A stretch of DNA of 64,000 nt from NCBI RefSeq assembly GCF_014646295.1, contig NZ_BMNE01000008.1:181804-245803 (forward strand). Reading direction: 5' to 3'. The position numbers and the translations under genes are program-made. The notes beneath the pieces are model-generated. The model did not search any database. It was not told where the DNA came from and worked only from the letters and a program-made list of their open reading frames with translations. This document shows positions 18,773 to 28,663 of the stretch, piece after piece (position 1 is the first letter of the stretch; the number at the start of each line of letters is the position of its first letter). This DNA is from Nocardia rhizosphaerihabitans. GTDB taxonomy: Bacteria; Actinomycetota; Actinomycetes; Mycobacteriales; Mycobacteriaceae.

Positions 18773-20440
18773 GTGCCCGCGCAGTCCAGCCCGCACGCGC
18801 TCCGGCCGAACACGCCGCCGTCGACGTCGCTGCAGGCCCTGCTGGACCTCACCGGCGCCACGGTGGCGACTCCGGTGACCACCGAAACGATCGTCACCGG
18901 CATCGAGCAACGGTCCAATGCCGTGCGCTCCGGTGACCTGTTCGCCGCCCTGCCCGGCGCCAACTCCCACGGCGCGCGGTTCGCCGCCGACGCGATCGCC
19001 CGTGGCGCGGTGGCGGTGTTCACCGACGCCGCGGGCGCCGCCCTGATCGGCGAGGTCGCCGTACCCGTCCTCGTGCGCGAGCAGCCGCGTGCCGTGCTCG
19101 GTGAACTCTCCGCCGAGATCTACGGCCACCCGAGCGACCGGCTGCGCATCGTCGGCATCACCGGCACCTCCGGCAAGACCACCACCTCGTACCTGGTGGA
19201 AGCCGGGCTCGCCGCGGCGGGCCTGTCCACCGGGCTGATCGGCACCATCGAGACCCGCATCGGCGGCAGGCGGGTGCCCAGCGCGCTCACCACGCCCGAG
19301 GCGCCGCAGCTGCACGCGATGTTCGCGGCGATGGTCGAGCAGGGCGTGCAGGCGGTGGTGATGGAGGTGTCCAGCCACGCGCTGGCGCTGGGCCGGGTCG
19401 ACGGCGTGCGATTCGCGGTCGGCGCGTTCACCAATCTGTCGCAGGACCACCTCGACTTCCACGCCGACTTCGAGGACTACTTCGCCGCGAAACGCAAACT
19501 CTTCGAAGCGGATTCGCCGATCGCCGCGCGCACCGCGGTGATCTGCGTCGACGACGAATGGGGCACCCGCCTCGCCGGTGAGCTGACCGCGCCGGTCACG
19601 GTATCGACCGTGGGCGCTGTACCTTCTGGCGCCGCAACCGAGGGCCCTGCGTGGTCACGCTCCGCTACCTCCTCCGGGCCCGCCGATCGCCGCGCCGCGA
19701 CCTGGCAAGCCGGTGACGTGCAGGCCACCGGCGGCGCGCAGGAGTTCACCGCGGCCGGGCCCGACGGCGAGCTCACCGTGCGGCTGCGGCTGCCCGGCCG
19801 CTACAACGTCGCCAACGCGCTGCTCGCCGTCGCGACCTGCGCGGCCGCCGGCGTCGATCCGGCAGTGGCCGCGCCCGCGCTGGCCACCGTCGACGTGCCG
19901 GGCCGGATGCAGCGGGTCGAGCGCGGCCAGGACTTCCTCGCCGTCGTCGACTACGCGCACAAGCCCGCCGCGGTCGAATCGGTCGTCGCCACCCTGCGCG
20001 GTCACCTCACCGAGGTCGGGCACGGCAGGCTGGCCGTCGTCGTCGGCGCCGGTGGCGACCGGGACGCGGCCAAGCGCCCGCTGATGGGGGCGGCCGCCGC
20101 ACGCGGCGCCGACCTGCTGATCGTCACCGACGACAATCCCCGCACCGAGGACCCGGCGGCCATCAGGGCCGCCGTGGTGGCCGGTGCGCACGAACTCCCG
20201 GCCACCGACCGCGGCGAGATCCGCGAGATCGGTGACCGCGCGGCGGCCATCGCCGCTGCCATCGCCTGGGCGCGTTCCGGCGACGTGGTGCTCATCGCGG
20301 GCAAGGGCCACGAGGCGGGTCAGGAGATCCAGGGCGTCAAGCATCCCTTCGACGACCGCGAGGTGGTCGCGGCGGCGCTGGAAGCCCTGCAGACACGACA
20401 CAGTCCGCAGACGGACTCGGAGGACTTGACGGTTTCATGA
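18773..20440 (+). CDS. murE: UDP-MurNAc-L-Ala-D-Glu:meso-DAP ligase MurE
   Basis: 555 residues from GTG 18773, preceded by AGAGGAG. The ATP loop is GITGTSGKTTTSYLVE (about 127-142). The DDNPRTEDP motif near residue 452 holds the DNPR that selects meso-diaminopimelate, and IAGKGHEAGQEIQ lies near the C-terminus. The family length is about 490-530; the extra residues are mainly a Ser/Thr/Ala-rich insertion at about 280-312, between the central and C-terminal parts. It adds the third stem-peptide residue in cytoplasmic lipid II precursor synthesis. The stop overlaps the murF start by 4 nt. Confidence 0.95.
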   Translation: MPAQSSPHALRPNTPPSTSLQALLDLTGATVATPVTTETIVTGIEQRSNAVRSGDLFAALPGANSHGARFAADAIARGAVAVFTDAAGAALIGEVAVPVLVREQPRAVLGELSAEIYGHPSDRLRIVGITGTSGKTTTSYLVEAGLAAAGLSTGLIGTIETRIGGRRVPSALTTPEAPQLHAMFAAMVEQGVQAVVMEVSSHALALGRVDGVRFAVGAFTNLSQDHLDFHADFEDYFAAKRKLFEADSPIAARTAVICVDDEWGTRLAGELTAPVTVSTVGAVPSGAATEGPAWSRSATSSGPADRRAATWQAGDVQATGGAQEFTAAGPDGELTVRLRLPGRYNVANALLAVATCAAAGVDPAVAAPALATVDVPGRMQRVERGQDFLAVVDYAHKPAAVESVVATLRGHLTEVGHGRLAVVVGAGGDRDAAKRPLMGAAAARGADLLIVTDDNPRTEDPAAIRAAVVAGAHELPATDRGEIREIGDRAAAIAAAIAWARSGDVVLIAGKGHEAGQEIQGVKHPFDDREVVAAALEALQTRHSPQTDSEDLTVS

Positions 20441-21930
20441 TCGAGATGACACTGCGGGAGATCGCGGACGTCGTCGGCGGCGAGCTGCACGACGTACCCG
20501 ACCCTCAGGCACTGGTGACCGGTTCGGTCGAATTCGATTCGCGCCGAATCGGTTCCGGCGATCTGTTCCTCGCGCTGCCGGGCGCCAACTCCGACGGACA
20601 CGACTACGCCGCCGCCGCGGTCGCCGCGGGCGCGGTCGCCGTGCTGGCCGCCAGGCCGGTCGGCGTGCCCGCGATCGTCGTCGCGCCCGACCGCGGCTCG
20701 GTGCCCGCGACCTCGGTCGCGCTGAGCCACGACGACGACGGCTCCGGCGCCGCCGTGCTGGCGGCGCTGGCCGAGCTGGCCAGGGCGAGCACCCAGCGGC
20801 TGGCCCAGCGCACCGGACTCACCGTCGTCGGCGTCACCGGGTCCTCCGGCAAGACCTCGACCAAGGATCTGCTGGCCGCCGTGCTGGCGCCGCTGGGCCC
20901 GGTCGTCGCGCCGCCCGGATCGTTCAACAACGAACTCGGTCACCCCTGGACCGCCCTGCGCGCGGGCCTGGACACCAAGTTCCTCGCACTCGAGCTCTCG
21001 GCTCGCGGCCCCGGCCACATCGCCGCGCTGGCCCGCATCGCGCCGCCGCGCATCGGCGTCGTGCTCAATGTCGGCACCGCGCACCTGGGTGAGTTCGGCA
21101 GCCGCGAGGCGATCGCCCAGACCAAGGGCGAGCTGGTCGAGGCGCTGCCCGCCGACGGGCTGGCCGTGCTCAACGCCGACGACCCGAATGTCGCCGCCAT
21201 GGCGCCGCGGACCAAGGCCCGCGTGGTGAAGGTCGGCCTGTCCGGTGACGCCGACGTGCGCGCCACCGACGTGGTCACCGACGAGCAGGCCCGCGCCAGG
21301 TTCACCCTGCACGCGGGCGGGCAGTCCGTGCCGGTGCAGCTGGCCGTGCACGGCGAGCACCACGTCGGCAACGCGCTGGCCGCGGCCGCCGTCGCGCTGG
21401 AATGCGGCGCCGACCTGGCGACGATCGCGCAGGCGCTGGCAGGCGCAGGCGCTGCCTCGGCGCGCCGGATGGACGTGCGGACCACCGCCGAGGGCGTCAC
21501 CGTCATCAACGACTCCTACAACGCCAATCCCGATTCGGTGCGGGCCGCGCTCAAAGCGCTGGTCACCCTGGCCAAGGCGGGCGAGGAGCCGCGCCGCAGC
21601 TGGGCCGTGCTCGGCGAGATGGGCGAACTCGGGGACGACTCGGTGATCGAACACGACGCGATCGGACGCCTGGCGGTACGCCTGGATGTCGACCGGTTGA
21701 TCGTGGTCGGCACCGGACGGCCATCCCGGGGGATGCACCAGGGTGCGGTGATGGAAGGCTCATGGGGCGAGGAGTCGGTCCTCGTACCCGATATCGACGC
21801 GGCGATCGCGCTGCTCGACGACGAGATCGCCGCGGGCGATGTGGTACTGGTCAAGGCGTCGAAGGCGGTCGGCCTCTGGGCCGTCGCCGAGCACCTGACC
21901 GGGGCAGGGGAAGGTAGTACGGCTCGATGA
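20437..21930 (+). CDS. murF: UDP-MurNAc-tripeptide:D-Ala-D-Ala ligase MurF
   Basis: 497 residues. The N-terminal UDP-binding domain contains EFDSRRIGSGDLFLALPG, the ATP loop is GVTGSSGKTSTKDLLA (about 131-146), and SFNNELGHPWT follows. The C-terminal domain has VINDSYNANPDSVRAAL. It adds D-Ala-D-Ala to finish the pentapeptide. The ATG at 20437 overlaps the murE stop; ATG 20446 three codons later is also possible. It overlaps mraY by 4 nt at the other end, so the three genes are translationally coupled. Confidence 0.95.
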   Translation: MIEMTLREIADVVGGELHDVPDPQALVTGSVEFDSRRIGSGDLFLALPGANSDGHDYAAAAVAAGAVAVLAARPVGVPAIVVAPDRGSVPATSVALSHDDDGSGAAVLAALAELARASTQRLAQRTGLTVVGVTGSSGKTSTKDLLAAVLAPLGPVVAPPGSFNNELGHPWTALRAGLDTKFLALELSARGPGHIAALARIAPPRIGVVLNVGTAHLGEFGSREAIAQTKGELVEALPADGLAVLNADDPNVAAMAPRTKARVVKVGLSGDADVRATDVVTDEQARARFTLHAGGQSVPVQLAVHGEHHVGNALAAAAVALECGADLATIAQALAGAGAASARRMDVRTTAEGVTVINDSYNANPDSVRAALKALVTLAKAGEEPRRSWAVLGEMGELGDDSVIEHDAIGRLAVRLDVDRLIVVGTGRPSRGMHQGAVMEGSWGEESVLVPDIDAAIALLDDEIAAGDVVLVKASKAVGLWAVAEHLTGAGEGSTAR

Positions 21931-23003
21931 GGCAAATTCTGTTCGCGGCGGGGATCGCACTGGCGGTGTCGATCCTGTTGACGCCGTTGCTGATCCGGGT
22001 CTTCGCCAGACAGGGCTTCGGCCAGGAGATCCGGGTCGACGGCCCGGCCAGTCACCAGGCCAAGCGCGGCACCCCGACCATGGGTGGCGTCGCCATCCTG
22101 ATCGGCATGTGGGCCGGTTACCTCGGCTCGCACCTGATCGGCATCGGCTACGACGCCGAGGGCCCGACCGCCTCGGGCATGCTCGTGCTCGGGCTTACCA
22201 CCGCGCTGGGCGTCGTCGGGTTCCTCGACGACTTCATCAAGCTGCGCAAGCAGCGCAACCTCGGGTTGTCGGCGGCGGGCAAGTACATCGGCCAGATCGG
22301 CGCCGCCGTCATCTTCGCCGTGCTGGTGCTGCAGTTCCGCGGCGAGAACGGGCTCACGCCCGGCAGCAAGCACATCTCCTATGTGCGCGACATCTCGACG
22401 GTGTCGCTGGGCGCGATCGTGTTCGTCATCCTGGTCTGCCTGCTCGTGGTCGCCTGGTCCAACGCGGTCAACCTGACCGACGGCCTGGACGGTCTGGCCG
22501 CCGGTTCGATGAGCCTGGTGCTCGGTGCCTACGTGATCATCACCTTCTGGCAGTACCGCAACGCGTGCTCCACCGCACCCGAAGCCGGCTGCTACAACGT
22601 GCGCGATCCCCTGGACCTGGCGCTGGTGTGCGCCGCCGCGGCCGCCGCGTGCATCGGCTTCCTGTGGTGGAACGCCGCGCCCGCCAAGATCTTCATGGGC
22701 GACACCGGATCGCTGGCACTGGGCGGCATGCTCGCCGGGCTGTCCATCACCACCCGCACCGAGCTGCTGATGGTCGTCATCGGCGCGCTGTTCGTCGCCG
22801 AGGCGGCGTCGGTGGTGCTGCAGGTGGCGGTGTACCGCACCACCCGCAACCGGTTGTTCAAGATGGCGCCGTTCCATCACCACTTCGAATTGAGCAAGTG
22901 GGCCGAAACCACGGTGATCATCAGATTCTGGATCCTGGCAGGCATCGCCGCCGCCGTGGGTCTCGGGCTGTTCTACAGCGAATATCTCTCGCAGGTCGGG
23001 TGA
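21927..23003 (+). CDS. mraY: Phospho-MurNAc-pentapeptide transferase MraY
   Basis: 358 residues with about ten membrane helices. Signature segments are KRGTPTMGGVAIL, VGFLDDFIKLRKQRNLGL (the DD pair), NAVNLTDGLDGLAAGS, and KIFMGDTGSLALGG with the aspartate that binds magnesium. PFHHHFEL lies near the C-terminus. It transfers phospho-MurNAc-pentapeptide onto undecaprenyl phosphate to make lipid I at the inner face of the membrane. It is coupled to murF by a 4-nt overlap; murD follows after 8 nt. Confidence 0.96.
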   Translation: MRQILFAAGIALAVSILLTPLLIRVFARQGFGQEIRVDGPASHQAKRGTPTMGGVAILIGMWAGYLGSHLIGIGYDAEGPTASGMLVLGLTTALGVVGFLDDFIKLRKQRNLGLSAAGKYIGQIGAAVIFAVLVLQFRGENGLTPGSKHISYVRDISTVSLGAIVFVILVCLLVVAWSNAVNLTDGLDGLAAGSMSLVLGAYVIITFWQYRNACSTAPEAGCYNVRDPLDLALVCAAAAAACIGFLWWNAAPAKIFMGDTGSLALGGMLAGLSITTRTELLMVVIGALFVAEAASVVLQVAVYRTTRNRLFKMAPFHHHFELSKWAETTVIIRFWILAGIAAAVGLGLFYSEYLSQVG

Positions 23004-23011
23004 GGACGAAC

Positions 23012-24490
23012 ATGGTCGAACACTCTCCCCGTGCCCTCCGCTCGCCGGGCCCCATGCTCGAATTCCTGCGTGGCCGTGACGTTCTCGTCGCAGGCTGGGG
23101 CGTCTCCGGGCGCTCGCTGATCGAACCGCTGCGCGATATCGGCGCGCACCCGGTGGTCACCGACTCCGGCGCCAAGGCGCTGGCCGAGGCCGCCGAACTG
23201 GGTCTGGAAGTCGCCACCAGCGTCGAGCTGGAACGCGCCGACCTGAGCCGGTTCGCGCTGGTGATCACCAGCCCGGGCTGGCGGCCGGATTCGCCGGTGC
23301 TGGTCTCCGCCGTCACCGAGGGCATCCCGGTCTGGGGTGACGTCGAATTCGCCTGGTGGGTCGATCAGGCCAGGATCTACGGTCCGGTCCGCAAGTGGCT
23401 GGTGATCACCGGCACCAACGGCAAGACCACCACCACCCAGATGACGCACTCGATCCTGCGCGCCGCCGGCATCGCCAGTGTGGCCTGCGGCAATATCGGC
23501 CTGCCCATCCTGGACGCGCTGCGCCGCAACCCAGGTCCGCAGGTGCTCGCCGTCGAGCTGTCCTCGTTCCAGCTGCACTGGGCGCCCTCGGTGCGCCCGG
23601 AGGCGGGCGTGGTGCTCAATGTCGCCGAGGACCACCTCGACTGGCACGGCGGCCTCGACGCCTACGCCGCCGCCAAGGCCCGCGCGCTGACCGGACGGGT
23701 CGGCGTCGTCGGCCTCGACGATCCGGTCGCCGGCTCGCTGGCCCGCAAGGCCAAGGCCCGGCGCACGGTCGGCTTCCGGATCGGTGTGCCCGCCGACGGC
23801 GAGCTGGGCGTGGTCGACGGCAAGCTGCTCGACCGCGCGTTCACCAAGGCCGCCATCCTCGCCGAGACGTCCGACATCAGCCCGCAGGGCCCGGCAGGCA
23901 TCGCCGATGCCCTCGCCGCTTCCGCGCTGACCAGGGCGATCGACGTGGCGCCGCAGTTCGTCAAGGAAGGCCTGGCCGAGCACAAGGTGGGCCCGCACCG
24001 CACCGCGTTCGTGCGCGAACTGGGCGGTGTCGAGTTCATCGACGACTCCAAGGCCACCAACCCACACGCCGCGCGCGCCGCGATCATGGCGCACCCGCAC
24101 GTGGTGTGGGTGGCGGGCGGTCTGCTCAAGGGCGCCAGTGTCGACGACCTCATCGAGGAAGTGGGCGAACGGCTGGTCGGCGCGGTCCTGTTCGGGGCCG
24201 ACGCGCCGGTGATCGCCGCCGCATTGGCGCGACACGCACCCGAAGTCCCGGTCATCGAGCTGGATGCGGGAGACGATGCAGACATGGAGTCGTCGAGATC
24301 CCAGCGTGCCGAGGCGGTCATGGGCCGCGCGGTCCGCGCCGCGGCGGGCCTGGCCCGCGCCGGAGACACCGTGTTGCTCGCGCCAGCGGCTGCCTCCCTG
24401 GACATGTATGACGACTACACCCACCGCGGACGCTGCTTCGTGGATGCGGTGACGGCACTGGAAGACGGTGACATCGGGCGGGCGCTATGA
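23012..24490 (+). CDS. murD: UDP-MurNAc-L-Ala:D-Glu ligase MurD
   Basis: 492 residues from ATG 23012, with GAGGA at 23002-23006; the longer upstream frame is a shadow of mraY. The N-terminal fold is DVLVAGWGVSGRSLIEPL, the ATP loop is VITGTNGKTTTTQMTHSIL (about 132), and NIGLPILDAL and VLNVAEDHLDWHG follow. The C-terminal block has FIDDSKATNPHAARAAI, which is diagnostic of MurD. It adds D-glutamate to UDP-MurNAc-L-Ala. The length is close to mycobacterial MurD. The stop overlaps the ftsW ATG by 4 nt. Confidence 0.95.
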   Translation: MVEHSPRALRSPGPMLEFLRGRDVLVAGWGVSGRSLIEPLRDIGAHPVVTDSGAKALAEAAELGLEVATSVELERADLSRFALVITSPGWRPDSPVLVSAVTEGIPVWGDVEFAWWVDQARIYGPVRKWLVITGTNGKTTTTQMTHSILRAAGIASVACGNIGLPILDALRRNPGPQVLAVELSSFQLHWAPSVRPEAGVVLNVAEDHLDWHGGLDAYAAAKARALTGRVGVVGLDDPVAGSLARKAKARRTVGFRIGVPADGELGVVDGKLLDRAFTKAAILAETSDISPQGPAGIADALAASALTRAIDVAPQFVKEGLAEHKVGPHRTAFVRELGGVEFIDDSKATNPHAARAAIMAHPHVVWVAGGLLKGASVDDLIEEVGERLVGAVLFGADAPVIAAALARHAPEVPVIELDAGDDADMESSRSQRAEAVMGRAVRAAAGLARAGDTVLLAPAAASLDMYDDYTHRGRCFVDAVTALEDGDIGRAL

Positions 24491-25980
24491 CAGAGACGCG
24501 CCCGGCTGAACCGTCAGCGCCCGGAGGAGGCGGCTTGCGTAACCACGTAGGGCGCCGGGGCAGACGGAATGCGGCACAGCCGGGATGGGCGGGGGAGCGC
24601 TTCGGCGCTTGGCTGGCCCGTCCGCTCGCGTCCTTCCACCTGATCGTCACCATCGCGACCCTGCTCACCGTACTCGGCCTGGTCATGGTGCTGTCGGCGT
24701 CGAGTGTCGAGGCCTATGCCGGTGGCGGGTCGGCGTACTCGCTGTTCATCCAGCAGGCCATGTTCGCCGCGCTGGGCGCCGTCGCGTTCTATATCGCGCT
24801 GCGGCTGCCGCTGCGGTTGCTGCGGCAGTGGTCGTTCCCGATCTTCAGCATCTCGGTGCTGGCGCTGGTGTTGGTGCTGATCCCCGGCATCGGCGCCGTC
24901 CATGGTGGCGCCCGGCGCTGGTTCGACATCGGGCCGCTGTCCATCCAGCCGTCCGAGGTCGTCAAGGTGACGCTGGTGGTGTGGGGCGCGCATCTGCTGG
25001 CCTCGCGGCGCGGTGCCCATCTCAAGGACATCCTGGTGCCGCTGGTGCCCGCCGGTCTGCTGGTGTGTCTGCTGGTGGTGCTCGAGCCGAACCTGTCGAC
25101 GACGATCGCGCTGGGCATCGTGCTGATGGCGCTGCTGTGGTTCGGCGGGCTGCCGGTGCGGTTGTTCGTCGGGATCCTGGTCAGCGGGCTGGTCGTCGCG
25201 TCGGTGCTGGCGCTGTCGGCCGGCTACCGCTCCGACCGGGTGCGCGCGTTCTTCAACCCCGGTGACGATCCGCAGGGCGTCAACTATCAGGCGCGCCAAG
25301 CCAAGTACTCCCTCGCCGACGGCGGCATCCTCGGCCGCGGGCTCGGGCAGAGCCGCGCCAAGTGGAGCTACCTGCCCAACTCGCACAACGACTTCATCTT
25401 CGCCATCATCGGCGAGGAACTCGGCTTCCTCGGCTGCATGGCGGTGCTGGCGCTGCTGGCGATGTTCGTCTACGCCGGGATCCGGATCGCGCTGCGCTCG
25501 GTCGACCCGTTCCTGCGCCTGCTCACCGCCACCGCCACCACGTGGATCACCGCGCAGGCGCTGATCAATATCGGCTACGTCGTCGGGCTGCTCCCGGTGA
25601 CCGGATTGCAGCTGCCGCTGGTGTCGGCGGGTGGTTCGTCGCTGGCGATCACGCTGTTCATGTTCGGCATCATCGCCAGCGCCGCCCGGCACGAACCGGA
25701 AGCGGTGTCGGCGTTGCAGGCCGGGCAGGACGGCAGGCTCAGCCGGTTGCTGCGCCTGCCGATCCCCGAGGTGTACACCCCGGCCAGGGCCGATGCGCCG
25801 CGCAAGTCCGCCGCGCGCGGGAAAGCCGAACGCCCACGCCAGGCGCCCCGCCGTCAGCCGCCCGCCGAGCGCAGGCGACGCACGCCGCAGAGCCGCGGCA
25901 CCAATTCGCTACGGTCGACCAGAGCATGGGAACCGACCTATCCGATGCCACACGCGAAAGAACGAGGTAGATCCAGGTGA
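24487..25980 (+). CDS. ftsW: SEDS peptidoglycan glycosyltransferase FtsW
   Basis: 497 residues, ten predicted membrane helices of the SEDS fold. Family markers are GARRWFDIGPLSIQPSEVVK, the loop PNSHNDFIFAIIGEELGFLG and TGLQLPLVSAGGSSL. It polymerises lipid II at the septum with FtsI. The N-terminal 40 residues are polar and basic. After the last helix a long basic, proline-rich cytoplasmic tail of about 90 residues runs to the end; such tails in actinobacteria bind division partners, and mycobacterial FtsW uses its tail to contact FtsZ. Coupled to murD and murG by 4-nt overlaps. Confidence 0.95.
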   Translation: MTETRPAEPSAPGGGGLRNHVGRRGRRNAAQPGWAGERFGAWLARPLASFHLIVTIATLLTVLGLVMVLSASSVEAYAGGGSAYSLFIQQAMFAALGAVAFYIALRLPLRLLRQWSFPIFSISVLALVLVLIPGIGAVHGGARRWFDIGPLSIQPSEVVKVTLVVWGAHLLASRRGAHLKDILVPLVPAGLLVCLLVVLEPNLSTTIALGIVLMALLWFGGLPVRLFVGILVSGLVVASVLALSAGYRSDRVRAFFNPGDDPQGVNYQARQAKYSLADGGILGRGLGQSRAKWSYLPNSHNDFIFAIIGEELGFLGCMAVLALLAMFVYAGIRIALRSVDPFLRLLTATATTWITAQALINIGYVVGLLPVTGLQLPLVSAGGSSLAITLFMFGIIASAARHEPEAVSALQAGQDGRLSRLLRLPIPEVYTPARADAPRKSAARGKAERPRQAPRRQPPAERRRRTPQSRGTNSLRSTRAWEPTYPMPHAKERGRSR

Positions 25981-27092
25981 GTCACCCGCGCACGGGGTTG
26001 TCGGTGATCGTCGCCGGCGGCGGCACCGCCGGCCATATCGAACCCGCGTTGGCCGTCGCCGACGCGCTGCGCAAGCTCGACGATTCGATCCGGGTGACCG
26101 CGCTGGGCACCGAGCGCGGTCTCGAGACCAAGCTCGTCCCCGAACGCGGGTACCCGCTCGAGCTGATCCCGCCGGTGCCGTTGCCGCGCAAGCCGTCGGC
26201 CGACCTGCTGCGCCTGCCCGGCCGGGTGCGCGCCTCGGTGAAGCGGACCAGGGCCGTCATCGACGAGGTGCAGGCCGACGTGATCATCGGCTTCGGCGGC
26301 TACGTCGCCCTGCCCGCCTACCTCGCGGCGCGCGGCGGACTGTTCGGTCGCAAGCGCGCCGTTCCGGTCGTGGTGCACGAGGCCAATGCCAAGGCGGGCA
26401 TCGCGAACAAGGTCGGCGCCAAGCTGGCCGCGAAGGTGCTTGCCGCGGTTCCCGATTCGGGACTGGCGAACGCGCAGGTCGTCGGGATTCCCGTGCGTGA
26501 CTCCATCACCGGGCTCGACCGTCCGGCGTTGCGCGCGCAAGCCCGCGCCCACTTCGGCCTGCCCGCCGAGGGCCCGGTGCTGCTGGTGTTCGGTGGTTCG
26601 CAGGGCGCGCGCAGCCTCAACGAAGCCGTCTCCGGCGCCGCGCCGCAGCTGGCCGCCGCCGGGATCTCGGTGCTGCACGCGCACGGACCAAAGAACAGCG
26701 TCGAGGTGAGCACCGCCGACGCGGACGCGCCCTACGTCGCGGTGCCGTACCTGTCCCGGATGGACCTGGCCTACGCCGCCGCCGACGCGGTGGTGTGCCG
26801 CTCCGGCGCGATGACCGTGGCCGAGGTGTCGGCGGTCGGGCTGCCCGCGTTCTACGTGCCGCTGCCGCACGGCAACGGCGAGCAGGAGTTCAATGCCAGG
26901 CCCGTGGTCGCGCAGGGAGGTGGCAGAATTGTCGCCGACGCCGACCTGACCCCGAAATACGTGATCGATGAGGTGATTCCGCTGCTGCTCGACCCCGCTC
27001 GACTCGCCGAGATGAGCCGCGCCGCCGCAGGCGCAGGCCATCGCGACGCTGCCGACACGGTGGCCAGGATCGTCACCGAGGTTGCCCGATGA
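25977..27092 (+). CDS. murG: UDP-GlcNAc:lipid I GlcNAc-transferase MurG
   Basis: 371 residues; the GTG start overlaps the ftsW stop (GTGA). The first glycine loop is VIVAGGGTAGHIEPALAVA, the second region has ADVIIGFGGYVALP, and the C-terminal half has LLVFGGSQGARSLNEAV plus the nucleotide-sugar site CRSGAMTVAEVSAVGLPAFYVPLPH. It attaches GlcNAc to lipid I to form lipid II on the inner membrane face. It ends in a 4-nt overlap with murC. Confidence 0.96.
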   Translation: MSHPRTGLSVIVAGGGTAGHIEPALAVADALRKLDDSIRVTALGTERGLETKLVPERGYPLELIPPVPLPRKPSADLLRLPGRVRASVKRTRAVIDEVQADVIIGFGGYVALPAYLAARGGLFGRKRAVPVVVHEANAKAGIANKVGAKLAAKVLAAVPDSGLANAQVVGIPVRDSITGLDRPALRAQARAHFGLPAEGPVLLVFGGSQGARSLNEAVSGAAPQLAAAGISVLHAHGPKNSVEVSTADADAPYVAVPYLSRMDLAYAAADAVVCRSGAMTVAEVSAVGLPAFYVPLPHGNGEQEFNARPVVAQGGGRIVADADLTPKYVIDEVIPLLLDPARLAEMSRAAAGAGHRDAADTVARIVTEVAR

Positions 27093-28663
27093 GCGGTCAG
27101 CGGCCGGAGGCGGAAGCGGAGCGTGACCACGGAGGCCGCCCGATCATCGGCAATAAGCACAGCTCGAGCGGGATCAGCGAGGACGCGGGCACCGGGCTGC
27201 CACCCGAGCTCGAACGGGTGCACATGGTCGGCATCGGCGGCGCCGGCATGTCCGGCATCGCCCGGATCCTGCTGTCGCGCGGTGGCGCGGTGTCCGGGTC
27301 CGATGCCCGGGAGAGCCGCGGCGTGCTGTCGCTGCGGGCGCGCGGCGCGCAGGTCCGCATCGGCCACGACGCCGACGCGCTCGACCTGCTGCCCGGCGGC
27401 CCGACGGTCGTCGTCACCACCTACGCCGCGATCCCGAAGACCAATCCCGAACTGGTCGAGGCGAATCGGCGCCACATCCCGGTGCTGCTGCGCCCGACCG
27501 TGCTCGCCGCGCTGATGCGCGGACACAAGACGCTGCTGGTCTCGGGCACCCACGGCAAGACCTCCACCACCTCGATGCTGATCGTGTCGCTGCAGCACTG
27601 CGGCGCCGATCCGTCGTTCGCGGTCGGCGGTGAGCTCAACGAGGCGGGCACCAACGCCCACCACGGCAGCGGCGACATCTTCGTCGCCGAGGCCGACGAG
27701 TCCGACGGCTCACTGCTGCAATACGACCCGGACGTCGCCGTTGTCACCAATATCGAGTCCGATCACCTCGACTTCTTCGGCACCGACGAGGCCTACGTCC
27801 AGGTGTTCGACGACTTCGCCGACCGGCTCGCCCCCGGCGGCCTGCTGGTGGTGTGCCTGGACGATCCCGGCTCGCTGGCCCTGGCCCATCGTGTCGCGCC
27901 GAGGATGGCCGAGCGCGGCGTCGAGGTCCTCGGCTACGGCTCCGGCGATCTGACCGACGCCCCGGTGACGGTCGGCGCGCGGCTGATCGACTGGCAGCCG
28001 CGCGATGTCGGCGGCATCGTCGAATTCCAGCTGGCAGGCGAGACCACCCCGCGCACGGTGCGGCTGTCGGTGCCGGGCAGGCACATGGCGCTCAACGCGC
28101 TGGCCGCGCTGCTGGCCGCCAGGGCCACCGGTGCCGACGTCGACGAGATCGTGCAGGGGCTGGAAGGTTTCGGCGGTGTGCACCGCCGGTTCCAGTTCAC
28201 CGGTCGCGAGAACGGCGTGCGCGTCTTCGACGACTACGCCCACCATCCCACCGAGGTGCGCGCCGTGCTCGAGGCCGCGGCCCAGCTCGTCGCCCAGGAG
28301 GCGCGCGACGGCGCCCGCACCCGGCGCGGCCAGGTGATCGTGGTCTTCCAGCCGCATCTCTACAGCCGCACCGCCACCTTCGCCGCCGAGTTCGGCACCG
28401 CGCTCAGCCTGGCCGACGAGGTGGTCGTGCTCGATGTCTACGGCGCCCGCGAGGAGCCGCTGCCCGGCGTCAACGGCGCGCTGGTGGCCCAGGCGGTGAC
28501 CGGTCCCGTGCACTACCAACCGGATATGTCGAAGGTGGGCAGGCAGGTCGCCGGCCTGGCCAAGCCCGGCGACGTGGTGATCACCATGGGCGCGGGCGAT
28601 GTGACCATGCTCGGCAGCCAGATCCTCGACGGCCTGCGGGCCCGGCCCCAACAGGGCCGGTGA
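27089..28663 (+). CDS. murC: UDP-MurNAc:L-Ala ligase MurC
   Basis: 524 residues. A 40-residue charged N-terminal extension precedes the usual family start VHMVGIGGAGMSGIARILLSR. The ATP loop is VSGTHGKTSTTSMLI (about 151), NAHHGSGDIFVAEADESDGS follows, and the C-terminal half has RVFDDYAHHPTEVRA and VVFQPHLYSRT. It adds L-alanine to UDP-MurNAc, the first step of the stem peptide. The extension is kept because its ATG gives the ATGA overlap with murG, but a later start cannot be excluded. The stop overlaps the ftsQ GTG. Confidence 0.95.
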   Translation: MSGQRPEAEAERDHGGRPIIGNKHSSSGISEDAGTGLPPELERVHMVGIGGAGMSGIARILLSRGGAVSGSDARESRGVLSLRARGAQVRIGHDADALDLLPGGPTVVVTTYAAIPKTNPELVEANRRHIPVLLRPTVLAALMRGHKTLLVSGTHGKTSTTSMLIVSLQHCGADPSFAVGGELNEAGTNAHHGSGDIFVAEADESDGSLLQYDPDVAVVTNIESDHLDFFGTDEAYVQVFDDFADRLAPGGLLVVCLDDPGSLALAHRVAPRMAERGVEVLGYGSGDLTDAPVTVGARLIDWQPRDVGGIVEFQLAGETTPRTVRLSVPGRHMALNALAALLAARATGADVDEIVQGLEGFGGVHRRFQFTGRENGVRVFDDYAHHPTEVRAVLEAAAQLVAQEARDGARTRRGQVIVVFQPHLYSRTATFAAEFGTALSLADEVVVLDVYGAREEPLPGVNGALVAQAVTGPVHYQPDMSKVGRQVAGLAKPGDVVITMGAGDVTMLGSQILDGLRARPQQGR

